Part shown: positions 45,094-53,315 of the stretch, piece after piece
How the letters are laid out: each line of letters starts with the position of its first letter
How positions within the stretch are numbered: the stretch's first letter is position 1
Source of the DNA: Gracilibacillus oryzae
GTDB lineage: Bacteria > Bacillota > Bacilli > Bacillales > Amphibacillaceae
Direction of reading: 5' to 3'
Length of the DNA stretch: 64,000 bases
Assembly (NCBI RefSeq): GCF_009498735.1
Contig: NZ_ML762430.1
Span: forward strand, 57,947-121,946
Translations under genes and position numbers: made by a program
The notes under the pieces: model-generated
The model's database searches: none
What the model saw: only the letters and a program-made list of their open reading frames with translations
What the model was told of the DNA's origin: nothing

Positions 45094-45834
45094 GTGAAAG
45101 AATTAGATTTTTATAATAAAGCAGGAAAAGAGATTGGATGGGATTTTAGTCAAATTCAAGTGACAATGAAAGGGGAAGCATGGAACTTCTATGAAGAAGT
45201 GACAAAACAATGTCGCGAAACAGATTCCTTATTAGATATCGGTACAGGCAGCGGGGAGAAAGTAATCAATTTAGCAGATAAATTCTATCTAATAGTCGGG
45301 ATAGATCAATCCGCAAGTATGATTGAAAAAGCCCGTGAAAATCTAAAGAATGCTGAAGTGACGAATGTGAACTTTTTTCAAATGATTGCTGAAAATATAG
45401 ACTTTCCTGAACGATCCTTTAGCTGTATTACCAGTCGCCATGCACCTTTTGAAGCAAATGAAGTTGTCAGGTTATTAACAGATGACGGGGTTTTCTATAC
45501 ACAACAAGTAAGTGAAGCAGATAAAATAAACTTGAAAGAATCGTTTGGATTAGCTGATGGTATATCAGAGACAGATGGGGAGCTCAAACAACGTTATTTA
45601 GCTGAATTGGAAAGCGCCGGTTTTACAAATATACAAGCATATGATTATAACGCTGTAGAGTATTATCAGCGTCCAGAGGATCTGCTTTTCTTATTATCTC
45701 ATACACCTATAATACCGAACTTTGGCAATAATAAAAAAAACCTGGAAAAATTTAATGAATTCGTCCATCTGAATCAGACTGATCTGGGAATTCAAACAAA
45801 TGAGAAACGATTCATGATCATTGCAAGGAAGTGA
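45094..45834 (+). CDS. Class I SAM-dependent methyltransferase
   Basis: The 246-aa protein has motif I LLDIGTGSGEKVINLADKF (about residues 46-64), VGIDQSASMIEKARENL and ENIDFPERSFSCITSRHAPF. It resembles small RlmA/YxjB-like or UbiE-like methyltransferases. GTG 45094 starts one base after the stop of the kinase pseudogene, so it may have been co-translated with it. The ATPase gene follows six bases later. The substrate is unknown. Confidence 0.8.
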   Translation: MKELDFYNKAGKEIGWDFSQIQVTMKGEAWNFYEEVTKQCRETDSLLDIGTGSGEKVINLADKFYLIVGIDQSASMIEKARENLKNAEVTNVNFFQMIAENIDFPERSFSCITSRHAPFEANEVVRLLTDDGVFYTQQVSEADKINLKESFGLADGISETDGELKQRYLAELESAGFTNIQAYDYNAVEYYQRPEDLLFLLSHTPIIPNFGNNKKNLEKFNEFVHLNQTDLGIQTNEKRFMIIARK

Positions 45835-45840
45835 ATAGTC

Positions 45841-46575
45841 TTGTTTTTACGTAATATTCAACTGCAAAGGGAGAAAGTTACCTCTTTTTCCACTTATCCT
45901 TTTTCCATTCCAGCTATACATCAATTAAATGGAATCGAATTAAACAAGCCTGTTACATTTTTTATTGGAGAAAATGGGACAGGAAAATCAACATTGCTTG
46001 AGGCTATAGCGGATAAATGTGATTTTAATACAGCTGGCGGGGGAAGAAATAACGTCTATGATGTGGATGCCTCAGAGTCTGCCTTAGGTGAATATATTCG
46101 CTTGGCGTGGTTACCAAAAGTGACAAATGGCTTTTTCTTAAGAGCAGAATCATTCTATCATTTTGCCACACACTTAGATCAAATAGAGACAGGAGCGTTG
46201 GAACCTTACCGTGCATATGGGGGCAAGTCCTTACACCATCAATCTCATGGCGAATCTTTCTTATCATTATTTCTAAACAGGTTTAATGGGGGAGCTATCT
46301 ATCTTTTAGACGAGCCTGAAGCGGCTTTATCCCCAAACCGTCAGTTTACCTTTTTAAGGATATTGCATGATTTGACGAAAAAGGGAGACTGTCAGTTTAT
46401 AATTGCTACACATTCACCGATTCTGTTAGGCTATCCAGATGCTACTATACTCTCGTTTGATAATGGAAAGATTGAGCAAGTGAAATATGAGGAAACTGAT
46501 CATTATCGGGTGACCAAGTATTTTTTACAGCATCGGGAGAAGTTTTTGGAAGAGTTATTTGCAGAGGAGGAATAA
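45841..46575 (+). CDS. ABC-type ATPase without membrane domain
   Basis: The 244-aa protein has Walker A FIGENGTGKSTLLEAIADK (about residues 42-60), a degenerate signature SHGESFLSLF, Walker B AIYLLDEPEAALSP and a switch-type His in IIATHSPILL. These belong to the AAA_21/RecF-like or phage-type ATPase group rather than transporters. TTG 45841 follows AAGGAAGTG. It is likely co-transcribed with the methyltransferase. Confidence 0.8.
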   Translation: MFLRNIQLQREKVTSFSTYPFSIPAIHQLNGIELNKPVTFFIGENGTGKSTLLEAIADKCDFNTAGGGRNNVYDVDASESALGEYIRLAWLPKVTNGFFLRAESFYHFATHLDQIETGALEPYRAYGGKSLHHQSHGESFLSLFLNRFNGGAIYLLDEPEAALSPNRQFTFLRILHDLTKKGDCQFIIATHSPILLGYPDATILSFDNGKIEQVKYEETDHYRVTKYFLQHREKFLEELFAEEE

Positions 46576-46609
46576 GCGCTCATGTACATTTAATTTTTTA
46601 AAAACATTA

Positions 46610-46638
46610 TAAAACCTCCTCTGCATCAGGAGGTTTTA
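46610..46638. terminator. Bidirectional terminator
   Basis: TAAAACCTCCT (46610-46620) and AGGAGGTTTTA (46628-46638) form a perfect 11-bp stem with a 7-nt loop between the convergent ATPase and sulfotransferase genes. Confidence 0.85.
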
Positions 46639-46642
46639 CTAG

Positions 46643-47380
46643 TCACCGGTCGCTTTTGAATTCGTCTATCCAGTTGTTATAGGAGTTCTTCTGCTCTGCA
46701 TTTAGTTGCATTATTTTATTCTGTAAACGTTCCTTCGCCCAATTATAAATGGCGATATCATGCTGGTTGTTTTCCATAATTAGCTGAATTATATCTTCTG
46801 GAATTTCCTCAAGGTGTGGTCGTTTATCTGTATGATTAATATTTGGAATCTTGTTAATCTCCAGATTAAGCAGTTCCTTCAAAAAAAACATCGATTCAAC
46901 ATACATATCGGTTATACCAGCAAAGATAAAATATTTTTCCAGATTTTTAAGAGCTTTTTTCCTTTTGTTTGGTTTACCGCCAGTTAGATACCTTGTGGCA
47001 AGATTAACTGTACGGTAGTGGATATTGATAGATTTTTTATAAAGAGGATTGTATCTTTCTTTATACATATAAGAGACAAATTCATCTAATTCCATGTTTT
47101 TCACAATACTATGAAGCGGGTCAGCTTCATACCTTCTAATATAATAGTAAGTTGAGATAACACGATCAACAGGATCTCTTAGCATTGTAAAAAATGTGAT
47201 CGGTTGTTTTGGTACTTCAAACATTCTGTTATGCCAAACAAGAAAAGTTTGTGGTTGACTTTGCAAAATCTTCCATAAGGTTTTACCACCACATTTCGGA
47301 ATGTGCAACAAGCAAACATCTTTCCTTTTACCTGTCGAGTCTTGTTCAAACAAAATCAACAGGATCCCACCTCTCTGCAT
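46643..47380 (-). CDS. Sulfotransferase-family protein
   Basis: The 245-aa protein has the PAPS 5'-phosphosulfate loop HIPKCGGKTLWKIL (about residues 26-39) and the 3'-phosphate motif TMLRDPVDRVISTYYYIRR (about 65-83), typical of the Sulfotransfer_2/heparan sulfotransferase group. Such enzymes move sulfate from PAPS to sugars. It is the last gene of a minus-strand group with a JAMM peptidase and a coiled-coil protein next to coat genes, so a spore-surface glycan is a reasonable guess. AAAGGA precedes ATG; an internal TTG near 47359 behind AGAGGTGGG is an alternative. Confidence 0.75.
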   Translation of the reverse strand: MQRGGILLILFEQDSTGKRKDVCLLHIPKCGGKTLWKILQSQPQTFLVWHNRMFEVPKQPITFFTMLRDPVDRVISTYYYIRRYEADPLHSIVKNMELDEFVSYMYKERYNPLYKKSINIHYRTVNLATRYLTGGKPNKRKKALKNLEKYFIFAGITDMYVESMFFLKELLNLEINKIPNINHTDKRPHLEEIPEDIIQLIMENNQHDIAIYNWAKERLQNKIMQLNAEQKNSYNNWIDEFKSDR

Positions 47381-47393
47381 TAAAAGTCCTTTA

Positions 47394-47813
47394 CTATATT
47401 AATGTTATGATTCGTTCTGCGTATTGCTTGTGCATTAGAACATACCATTTTACAAGAGGCGTTTTTTGTTTATAAGAAATGATAACCATAGCAATATTCT
47501 CATCGGCATGGTTAGCTAAATCCACACTGGAAGGAATAGGGGATGTAGTAGGATGTGTGTGATAGATGGCTTGTAAAAACTCTCCGCTTTTCTCTATTTC
47601 CTTTAAAGTTTGTTCAACAATTTTTTCACTGACAAAAAATTGTTTTTGGGATTTTCGTTCATTTTTTAATGGCCAAATGGTAATGACATGATTTTCTTTT
47701 CCTGAAAGAAGACCGCATGCTTCATAGGGAATGCATTCCATTCCGTGTTGGATCATTTCGTTGAAGATGCCTTTAGAAAACAATATCGGCCCTTCATTTA
47801 AAGTTTCATTCAT
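47394..47813 (-). CDS. JAMM/MPN-family metallopeptidase
   Basis: The 139-aa protein has the complete JAMM motif: Glu in CIPYEACGLL, and YHTHPTTSPIPSSVDLANH (HxHP-x7-S-x2-D). JAMM peptidases cut isopeptide or C-terminal bonds, often of ubiquitin-like or sulfur-carrier proteins such as with CysO/Mec. The ATG at 47813 overlaps the upstream stop as TAATG, implying coupling to the coiled-coil gene; ATG 47831 is an alternative. The sulfotransferase gene follows 13 bases on. Confidence 0.8.
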   Translation of the reverse strand: MNETLNEGPILFSKGIFNEMIQHGMECIPYEACGLLSGKENHVITIWPLKNERKSQKQFFVSEKIVEQTLKEIEKSGEFLQAIYHTHPTTSPIPSSVDLANHADENIAMVIISYKQKTPLVKWYVLMHKQYAERIITLI

Positions 47814-49204
47814 TATTTTGTTTTCTTCCATAGTGATTTTGCAAATAACCAGGTCTTTCTCCAACCTGTTACTTTTTCCGGATCTGTCTCATCTGCTTGC
47901 ATTTCAGGCTTCTTATCATTTTCTTGAAAGAAATGGGATTCCTGCTCTTGTTTCTGGTTGTTTTCGGTCAAAAGCTTAGCAGAACCTGGATCAATGAGAG
48001 GATCTTTACTTTCTGACATCCCATTATGTTCAAGCGGTTTTTCCTCTTTTCTTTCTTCCTGTTTAAGTGTTTCTGTATCTAAATTGTTATCTTGATGGGC
48101 AGAAACGGAAGCTGCTATATTTTTTTCATGGTTTTCTGTTGATTGTTCGCTGTTTGTTTCAATTGGTAAGGAATCTTCTTTTATTGGTTCTGTTACATTT
48201 GTTGAGAACGTATCAACATCTGAGTGTACTGTCTCTGGTTTGCTTTCAGTTGTAATATTGGATTGTTGGTATTGATCAGTTACTTCGGCTTCCTTATTTT
48301 CCTTCTTATCAGGAAAAGTCTTTGATGTTGTTTCTACATTTGTTAAATCAACTAGCTCTTGTTCCTTAGTTTCCAGCTTAATTTGTTCTGTTATATTCTT
48401 GTTCGTTGCAGACGAAACTGTATTATTTGTTGTTTGCTCCAACCTAGTATCTTCTTTTTGAAGAGGAAGTTTTTGCTCATCAATATTGACTGTTCCTTGT
48501 TCTATATTTTTTTCTGGTACGATCTTCGTTCTCTTCTTTGGTCGGTTAATAATATTTTTTCCAGCTTCAAGACGAACGGTAGAAATTGTTTTTGGATCCT
48601 TTTCAATTACACTGCCTTGAAAGTAATTTTGACTGGATGGATTGGAAGGAATTGTATTTCTTGGACGAAAGGTGTTCAACTGTTGGTTTGGCGAATTCTT
48701 TTCTTTAATATTACTGAGCATTGTTTGTATTTGCCGGTATTCCGAATTGTACGGTTTCCTTTGCCGGTTTGGAGTGACCGTATTTTTCAGCTGACTTATT
48801 TCTTTTTTCTGTGAGCTCATTTCTTGTTTTACTTTTGTTAAATCCTGTGATGTTTTGGACATTATATGATCCACTTTTGACAACAGGTCCTGGATATGAT
48901 TTGTGCGTACCTCTCCTTTAATTAAGGAAACATCTTCTTTCAGCTGATTAATTGAATGATTAAGGGAACGAAATTGAGTGGTCAATTTTTGTTCCTCTTG
49001 CTCTTTATGCTTAATTTTGTCTTGATAAGATTCTTCCATCTTTATCATTTCTCCTTTTAACTTTACGAGTTTATCGTTGAGAGCTGACATTTTGCTTGAA
49101 CTATCTTTCTTCAACTCAATTTCAGTGACAGCCTCTTTATATCTTTGTAAATCATCCTTTAATTTCTTAATTTCTTCCTCATTATAAAGCCTATATTGGT
49201 ACAT
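47813..49204 (-). CDS. Long coiled-coil protein with acidic low-complexity C-terminus
   Basis: The 463-aa protein has an N-terminal heptad-rich coiled coil (about residues 5-140, including QFRSLNHSINQLKEDVSLIK), a basic Pro/Asn/Gln linker (PNRQRKPYNSEYRQ), then a Glu/Thr/Asn-rich region (about 240-440) and a short basic Trp-containing tail ending WKKTK. No signal peptide or Cys is visible. A smaller protein at 52736 has a similar coil-plus-basic-linker pattern. A structural role in an outer spore layer is an inference from context. Confidence 0.65.
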   Translation of the reverse strand: MYQYRLYNEEEIKKLKDDLQRYKEAVTEIELKKDSSSKMSALNDKLVKLKGEMIKMEESYQDKIKHKEQEEQKLTTQFRSLNHSINQLKEDVSLIKGEVRTNHIQDLLSKVDHIMSKTSQDLTKVKQEMSSQKKEISQLKNTVTPNRQRKPYNSEYRQIQTMLSNIKEKNSPNQQLNTFRPRNTIPSNPSSQNYFQGSVIEKDPKTISTVRLEAGKNIINRPKKRTKIVPEKNIEQGTVNIDEQKLPLQKEDTRLEQTTNNTVSSATNKNITEQIKLETKEQELVDLTNVETTSKTFPDKKENKEAEVTDQYQQSNITTESKPETVHSDVDTFSTNVTEPIKEDSLPIETNSEQSTENHEKNIAASVSAHQDNNLDTETLKQEERKEEKPLEHNGMSESKDPLIDPGSAKLLTENNQKQEQESHFFQENDKKPEMQADETDPEKVTGWRKTWLFAKSLWKKTK

Positions 49205-49455
49205 AGTTATTCACCCTTTTTATCGTACATTAATATAATATTGGTGAAACATCAAATCGTGACAAATGTGCTATGTTTTTCGTCAATGACAAACATTTAT
49301 CATTACAAGTCAAATGACATATCATATTTGCATTACTGTCAGTCATGGTTGTTGTTGCGCTAGTGAGAGAGCAACTTAGTAGTATGATATTCGCCCATCT
49401 TCACAAATATCATCATAATTCCGCTCTTCAACTAAAACATTTCGTTGCATGTTGT

Positions 49456-49464
49456 CATAGGCTA
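49456..49464 (+). promoter_or_regulatory. Sigma-K-like promoter for the coat-protein gene at 49500
   Basis: CATAGGCTA fits CATAnnnTA, with an ACA -35 sixteen bases upstream. It is 36 bases before ATG 49500. Confidence 0.5.
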
Positions 49465-49499
49465 TATGGACATTAATCTTATTTGGAGGTGTTTGCATA

Positions 49500-50177
49500 A
49501 TGCAAGCAAAGAATTTAACAGGAGGGCAGGAACTTCTGTGTATTAATACAGAGAAGGTTTATGACTGGGTTTTAAATGAAGCAAATTTTGATTTGGCATT
49601 AAACAATCTAGACTTACCACTAAACCCAGTTACTGGTGCACAGTTGGAATGTCCTGATATTGATCTTGATTCAGTAACTTGTGCCGTTGATCCTGCTGAG
49701 GTTGATCCAATTGTTGTAACAGGACGAGAAGACCAAGTATTTGTTGTTGATGGTGCAGAGGTGACATTACAGGTAGTGAACATTCGCAAGAATTTTGACG
49801 TCACAATTTTTGTTAATTTAGTACCAGCACTTGGCGGTACGAGAGTAGTTGTAGGCAATGTTCCATTTACACGTTGTGAGCAAGTAATCTTGTGTGCACC
49901 AACTGGAACTGAAATCGATGTAACTTATACTGATTTAGATTGCTTCGTATGTACAGCAAGCTGTGATCCAGGTACAACCGAAGAACTTGATGAAATTGAT
50001 GTGACTGTTACAGTACGTCTTTGCCAAAGCATCAAGTCAACGTACCCAGTAACATTAGAACTAATTGCTGACTTCTGTCAGCCGCGTGATCTTTTGGCAT
50101 TCCCGCCATGCCCTGCACCAACAATGCCAGCACAATGCCCAGTGGTTTTCCCTGCTAATGCGGGTAATAATGATTAA
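49500..50177 (+). CDS. Cys-containing spore coat protein (BMQ_0737-like)
   Basis: The 225-aa protein begins QAKNLTGGQELLCINTEKVY and DWVLNEANFDL, then a beta-rich domain: DQVFVVDGAEVTLQVVNIRK, CEQVILCAPTGTEI, CQSIKSTYPVTLELIADFC and the ending CPAPTMPAQCPVVFP. It has ten or so Cys spaced as in the proteins at 31994 and 53316. I associate this layout with BMQ_0737-type morphogenetic coat proteins, but the name rests on memory. No signal peptide. ATG 49500 follows TTGGAGGTG, under a sigma-K-like promoter. Confidence 0.7.
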   Translation: MQAKNLTGGQELLCINTEKVYDWVLNEANFDLALNNLDLPLNPVTGAQLECPDIDLDSVTCAVDPAEVDPIVVTGREDQVFVVDGAEVTLQVVNIRKNFDVTIFVNLVPALGGTRVVVGNVPFTRCEQVILCAPTGTEIDVTYTDLDCFVCTASCDPGTTEELDEIDVTVTVRLCQSIKSTYPVTLELIADFCQPRDLLAFPPCPAPTMPAQCPVVFPANAGNND

Positions 50178-50193
50178 ACAGCCGACATAAAAT

Positions 50194-50227
50194 AAAGAGA
50201 GGGAACATCCTCTCTTTATTTTTTTGA
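50194..50227 (+). terminator. Rho-independent terminator
   Basis: AAAGAGAGG and CCTCTCTTT pair perfectly and are followed by ATTTTTTTG, directly after the coat gene. Confidence 0.85.
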
Positions 50228-50247
50228 TAAGTAAAGAAAGTATAAAC

Positions 50248-50402
50248 GGAGATGTCTAGCTCCGAGCGCCAGAAACTAGGCGACTTCACGAATCGCCCTA
50301 CGATAAGTCATCATCGATTCGCAAGCTCACCGTGATTCCTTTATCTCAGTTGATTCGCTCCAGTCGCTACGTTTCTAAGAGGGCGCTCTGCGCTTTTCTT
50401 AT
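50248..50402. repeat. Bacillaceae-type intergenic repeat (TGTCTAGCTCC...CGCTTTTC)
   Basis: The stretch starts with GATGTCTAGCTCCGAGCGCC and ends GGGCGCTCTGCGCTTTTCTT. The ends are inverted (AGCGCC versus GGCGCTC-type) and the centre contains CAGTCGCTACGTTTC. This composition is typical of a repeat common in Bacillaceae genomes between genes, often at operon ends. No ORF is present. Confidence 0.65.
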
Positions 50403-50432
50403 TTACATGAAACAAAGAAAGAGGTGGAGAAA

Positions 50433-50993
50433 GTGACACTTGAACGAAAGTTAACAGAATGGACAGAAATGCAGGCAACCTATTTTAAGAGAATAGAAGA
50501 GTTACTGGAAGGAATTGAAAAGCCGTTGCAGTTGATTCCTTATTTTACTTACACTACTCAGATTTCGCATGATTCCAACAGGGAAAACTACATACTTGGT
50601 ACCTTCCATATTCAGAATATTGGTGACAAACCTGTTTCCAATCCGATGATTTGTATAAAGCTTACTCCAGCAGAATTATTTGATTTCTCGGGAAAATATA
50701 TTTACCCAGATACAAAACAGCCAATGCAGTTAGCAAATGCGTGGGAACGAGTAAATGAAGCAACAAATAAAGAAGAGTACTGGTTAAGACCAAGCAAAAA
50801 AACAATGATGGAAGCTAATGAGACCATATCTTTTCCGAATTTTCAAGTAAGATGGACGGCAGACTCTGCTTATAATGGCTCCATTCAAGGTTTCGTTTAT
50901 GGTGATGAAATAAAAGAGGGACTTCATGCCGTTAACCAGATCAATATAAATGGAACCATTGTGGAAAGGGAGGATTTTTATGAAGAGGAGTAA
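50433..50993 (+). CDS. Uncharacterised soluble protein of the coat region
   Basis: The 186-aa protein starts TLERKLTEWTEMQATYFKRI (amphipathic helix) and continues with beta-rich sequence, GTFHIQNIGDKPVSNPMICI and NFQVRWTADSAYNGSIQGFV, which looks like an Ig-like sandwich. GTG 50433 is five bases after GAGGTGG; a GTG at 50424 is less well placed. It overlaps the next gene by 14 bases, indicating one operon with 50980-52475. I recognise no family. Confidence 0.55.
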   Translation: MTLERKLTEWTEMQATYFKRIEELLEGIEKPLQLIPYFTYTTQISHDSNRENYILGTFHIQNIGDKPVSNPMICIKLTPAELFDFSGKYIYPDTKQPMQLANAWERVNEATNKEEYWLRPSKKTMMEANETISFPNFQVRWTADSAYNGSIQGFVYGDEIKEGLHAVNQININGTIVEREDFYEEE

Positions 50994-51249
50994 TCTGGCG
51001 CACCAGTTAATAGGAAAATATTTAGCAGATTATGAGAATCAGTTGGAGAAGAGCAGCACGAACGATGGCGGCAGTTTTGTTTTTTTGGATAATCAGACAT
51101 TACAAATGATCCTTGCCTATTTATTTACACAAGACGGGCAGGATAAAGCATATGATACCAGTTTGGCTGAGGCAAAAATAGATCAAATGATACTTGAACA
51201 AAAACAGCAATTGGAGCAAATAATACGGAAATTAGAAGAAAAGGTGTAA
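50980..51249 (+). CDS. Small helical protein of the coat region
   Basis: The 89-aa product has a central FLDNQTLQMILAYLFTQDG and a Gln/Glu/Lys-rich C-terminal helix (KIDQMILEQKQQLEQIIRKL). ATG 50980 lies behind GGGAGG inside the previous gene. It is followed two bases after its stop by the carbohydrate gene. No family is recognised. Confidence 0.6.
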   Translation: MKRSNLAHQLIGKYLADYENQLEKSSTNDGGSFVFLDNQTLQMILAYLFTQDGQDKAYDTSLAEAKIDQMILEQKQQLEQIIRKLEEKV

Positions 51250-51251
51250 AA

Positions 51252-52475
51252 ATGAAGAGAAATTGGCTTTACCTGCCGATTGAAGTGAAAGTTAGAGAGT
51301 GTGACGCAAAGTTATTGCTTGCGTATCATGCAATTCAACAAGGCTACAATGTAATTATTGGGGACCATCCCGTGTTAGAACAAGTATGTGGAAAATATCC
51401 TCAGGGTATCTTTTTTTCTAAAGGAGGCCCGCATGGTTTTCGTCAAAGGGTGATATCAAGTGCTCTGGAAAAGAAACATTCCGTTGTGGAGTTGGATGAA
51501 GAGGGATTAATTTTTCAAAAAAAGCTTTACTTGCAGGATCGGATGCAGAAGCAAACATTACATTTAGTTGAACAGGAATATTGCTGGGGACCTCATCAAT
51601 ACAATACCATTCTTAGCGCATATCCAGACTTAAAGGCAAAACTTCACATTACAGGTAATCCTCGTTTTGATTTGTTGACTCCGAAGTACAGGAAACTTTA
51701 TGAAGCAGATAGACTAAAGCTTAAAGCTAAATATGGTGATTTTATCCTAATCAATACGAGATTCTCCCGATACAACACCCCAAAAGGCTTGAAAGAATCC
51801 ATCCATTACCAGCATATTCAAAAGCTGTATGAGCATTTTTTAAAGATGATACAACATCTTGCAAGTCTGGTTCCAGATAAAAAGATTATTATTAGACCAC
51901 ATCCTGGTGAGAACTTTACCAGTTATCGAAAAGCTCTTCAACAATATACCAATATCCTTGTGGTACATGAAGGAAATATTATTCCATGGCTTTATGCAGC
52001 GGAGGCTGTTATTCATCATGGTTGTACATCGGGTATGGAAGCTTATTTATTGGGACGGCCGGTAATTTCCTATATCCCATTTGAGACAATGGAGCCAAGC
52101 CTGCCTAATCAGTTTGGACAAATTGCGAGAAATTCCGATGAAATAATCAGAAACTTAGAGAAATTCATTAACAAAGAAACCCTTCCACCTGTAACAGGAA
52201 AAATGGAGGATTATGTTCAATGGTCGCCTTCCCATGATTCCTGTCAGACGATTTTATCTTTATGTAATCAAATTTCTTTATCACTACCATTGGACAGATT
52301 TTCTAAAAAAGAAGGTAGTAAAATGATTGTAAGAACAAAAAAAAGAAAGAGAAATTTCTCTTTAACAAAAGACGAAATCGTTTCTTTTTTTCAAAAAATG
52401 AATCAAGTTAATGAAACAGAGATTTTATTTGAAGTCAAGCCTGTCGCTAATCATGTATTTCATCTGTCATGTTAG
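51252..52475 (+). CDS. GT-B-like surface carbohydrate biosynthesis protein
   Basis: The 407-aa protein starts NWLYLPIEVKVRECDAKLLL and has HITGNPRFDLL, IIIRPHPGENF (about residues 215-225) and VIHHGCTSGMEAYLLGRPVI (about 252-271). These are features of TIGR04396-like surface carbohydrate proteins and CDP-glycerol/capsule transferases with a GT-B fold. A C-terminal tail of about 60 residues ends in Cys. It probably transfers or processes a sugar for the spore surface. ATG 51252 is in tight sequence with the two preceding genes. Confidence 0.75.
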   Translation: MKRNWLYLPIEVKVRECDAKLLLAYHAIQQGYNVIIGDHPVLEQVCGKYPQGIFFSKGGPHGFRQRVISSALEKKHSVVELDEEGLIFQKKLYLQDRMQKQTLHLVEQEYCWGPHQYNTILSAYPDLKAKLHITGNPRFDLLTPKYRKLYEADRLKLKAKYGDFILINTRFSRYNTPKGLKESIHYQHIQKLYEHFLKMIQHLASLVPDKKIIIRPHPGENFTSYRKALQQYTNILVVHEGNIIPWLYAAEAVIHHGCTSGMEAYLLGRPVISYIPFETMEPSLPNQFGQIARNSDEIIRNLEKFINKETLPPVTGKMEDYVQWSPSHDSCQTILSLCNQISLSLPLDRFSKKEGSKMIVRTKKRKRNFSLTKDEIVSFFQKMNQVNETEILFEVKPVANHVFHLSC

Positions 52476-52606
52476 CCTTTTAAACAGCAGCCGCCACCAC
52501 TTCGTTTTATTTTTGTCTTTTTTTTAATTCTAGAGGTAGTCAGTGAAACAGGGGTTGCAGCATTCGTGTTATGTTGGACTTTTTGAGTTATTTCTCTTGC
52601 TTTCAA
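52472..52606 (-). CDS. Small basic protein ending Gly-Gly-Gly-Cys-Cys
   Basis: The 44-aa product KAREITQKVQHNTNAATPVS then a Lys-rich stretch ends RSGGGCCLKG. TTG 52606 follows AAGGAG with nine-base spacing. The basic body and Cys pair would suit a cross-linked spore-coat component. Its last four bases overlap the end of the convergent carbohydrate gene. Homologues would be needed to be sure it is real. Confidence 0.4.
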   Translation of the reverse strand: MKAREITQKVQHNTNAATPVSLTTSRIKKKTKIKRSGGGCCLKG

Positions 52607-52735
52607 AAAGATCAGCTCCTTCCAGATTTATCTTTTATCATTGCGCTAAGAATCAGTGTCAAGACTCTCACTGCAAAGTCTCCCTTTATTATATTGCACA
52701 GAAAGTTGATTGCATGGGCAATTACAGAAAAAAGG

Positions 52736-53023
52736 CTAGAATAACTTAGTGGTGTTTTGGCCTGGAATAGTATAATTTGGCCGCTTTGGAACGTATTGTC
52801 TCGAGTGGGAGGAAGACTGTTGTTTTAATTGATGAATCGCCTGATTTTGGGTTTGCATTTCTTTTTTAATTGTGTTAAATTCCTCGTCTATTTGTGTTAA
52901 AAATGGTTCAAGTTTGCTGATTATTTCCTTGGTATCCAGTGCATTTACTGTATCTCGAATAAGCTGAATTTCTGATCTGATCTCTTCAATGGACTGTTGC
53001 ATTTGTTCAATTTGCTGATCCAT
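52736..53023 (-). CDS. Short coiled-coil protein with basic C-terminus
   Basis: The 95-aa product is a coiled coil (about residues 3-70, EEIRSEIQLIRDTVNALDTK) followed by Ser/His-rich SSSHSRQYVPKRPNYTIPGQ. The layout resembles the N-terminal half of the protein at 47813-49204. Of three possible ATG codons, 53023 is seven bases from GAAAGGAG and is preferred. A structural or scaffold role in the coat is an inference. Confidence 0.6.
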   Translation of the reverse strand: MDQQIEQMQQSIEEIRSEIQLIRDTVNALDTKEIISKLEPFLTQIDEEFNTIKKEMQTQNQAIHQLKQQSSSHSRQYVPKRPNYTIPGQNTTKLF

Positions 53024-53053
53024 GAACATGCTCCTTTCTAAATTCACATCTGC

Positions 53054-53208
53054 TTTATCACAGCGCCAACCGTCTGTAACCCCCCCTTAAGATTCAAGTA
53101 ACACAAAGAAAGTAAGTGGGGGATAAACAGACGCTAAGCATCCTGATAAGTTTCGCTAATGATCAGTGGGGGATATAAAAACCCCCACTGATCAAAGTCT
53201 CCCTTTAT
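53054..53208. repeat. Two-hairpin dispersed repeat, copy 3 (most complete)
   Basis: 155 bp from TTTATCACAGCGCCAACCG to GATCAAAGTCTCCCTTT. The outer hairpin has CGTCTGTAACCCCC paired to GGGGGATAAACAGACG, and the second is a near-perfect 13-bp inverted repeat, TGATCAGTGGGGG against CCCCCACTGATCA, around ATATAAAAA. Both hairpins are better than in copy 1. Confidence 0.9.
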
Positions 53209-53273
53209 ATTATTACAATCGTCCAGAAATGTGAGAAATGATACGGGATGATTAACCAATTTTGGACTTTTTA

Positions 53274-53282
53274 CATAGGCTG
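53274..53282 (+). promoter_or_regulatory. Sigma-K-like promoter of the 53316 coat gene
   Basis: CATAGGCTG differs from CATAnnnTA at one position and has ACC sixteen bases upstream. The same CATAGGCT string precedes the paralogue at 49500. Confidence 0.4.
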
Positions 53283-53315
53283 ATTATGTAGAGAATTAGA
53301 ATGGAGGTAATGAAT

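Noticed and set aside
48359..48814. Plus-strand hydrophobic ORF of 151 aa
   Set aside because: It is antisense to the coiled-coil gene; its hydrophobicity is the mirror of Lys/Glu codons.
52543..52749. Plus-strand ORF of 68 aa between the carbohydrate and coiled-coil genes
   Set aside because: No ribosome-binding site and no protein-like composition; the minus-strand frames are better.
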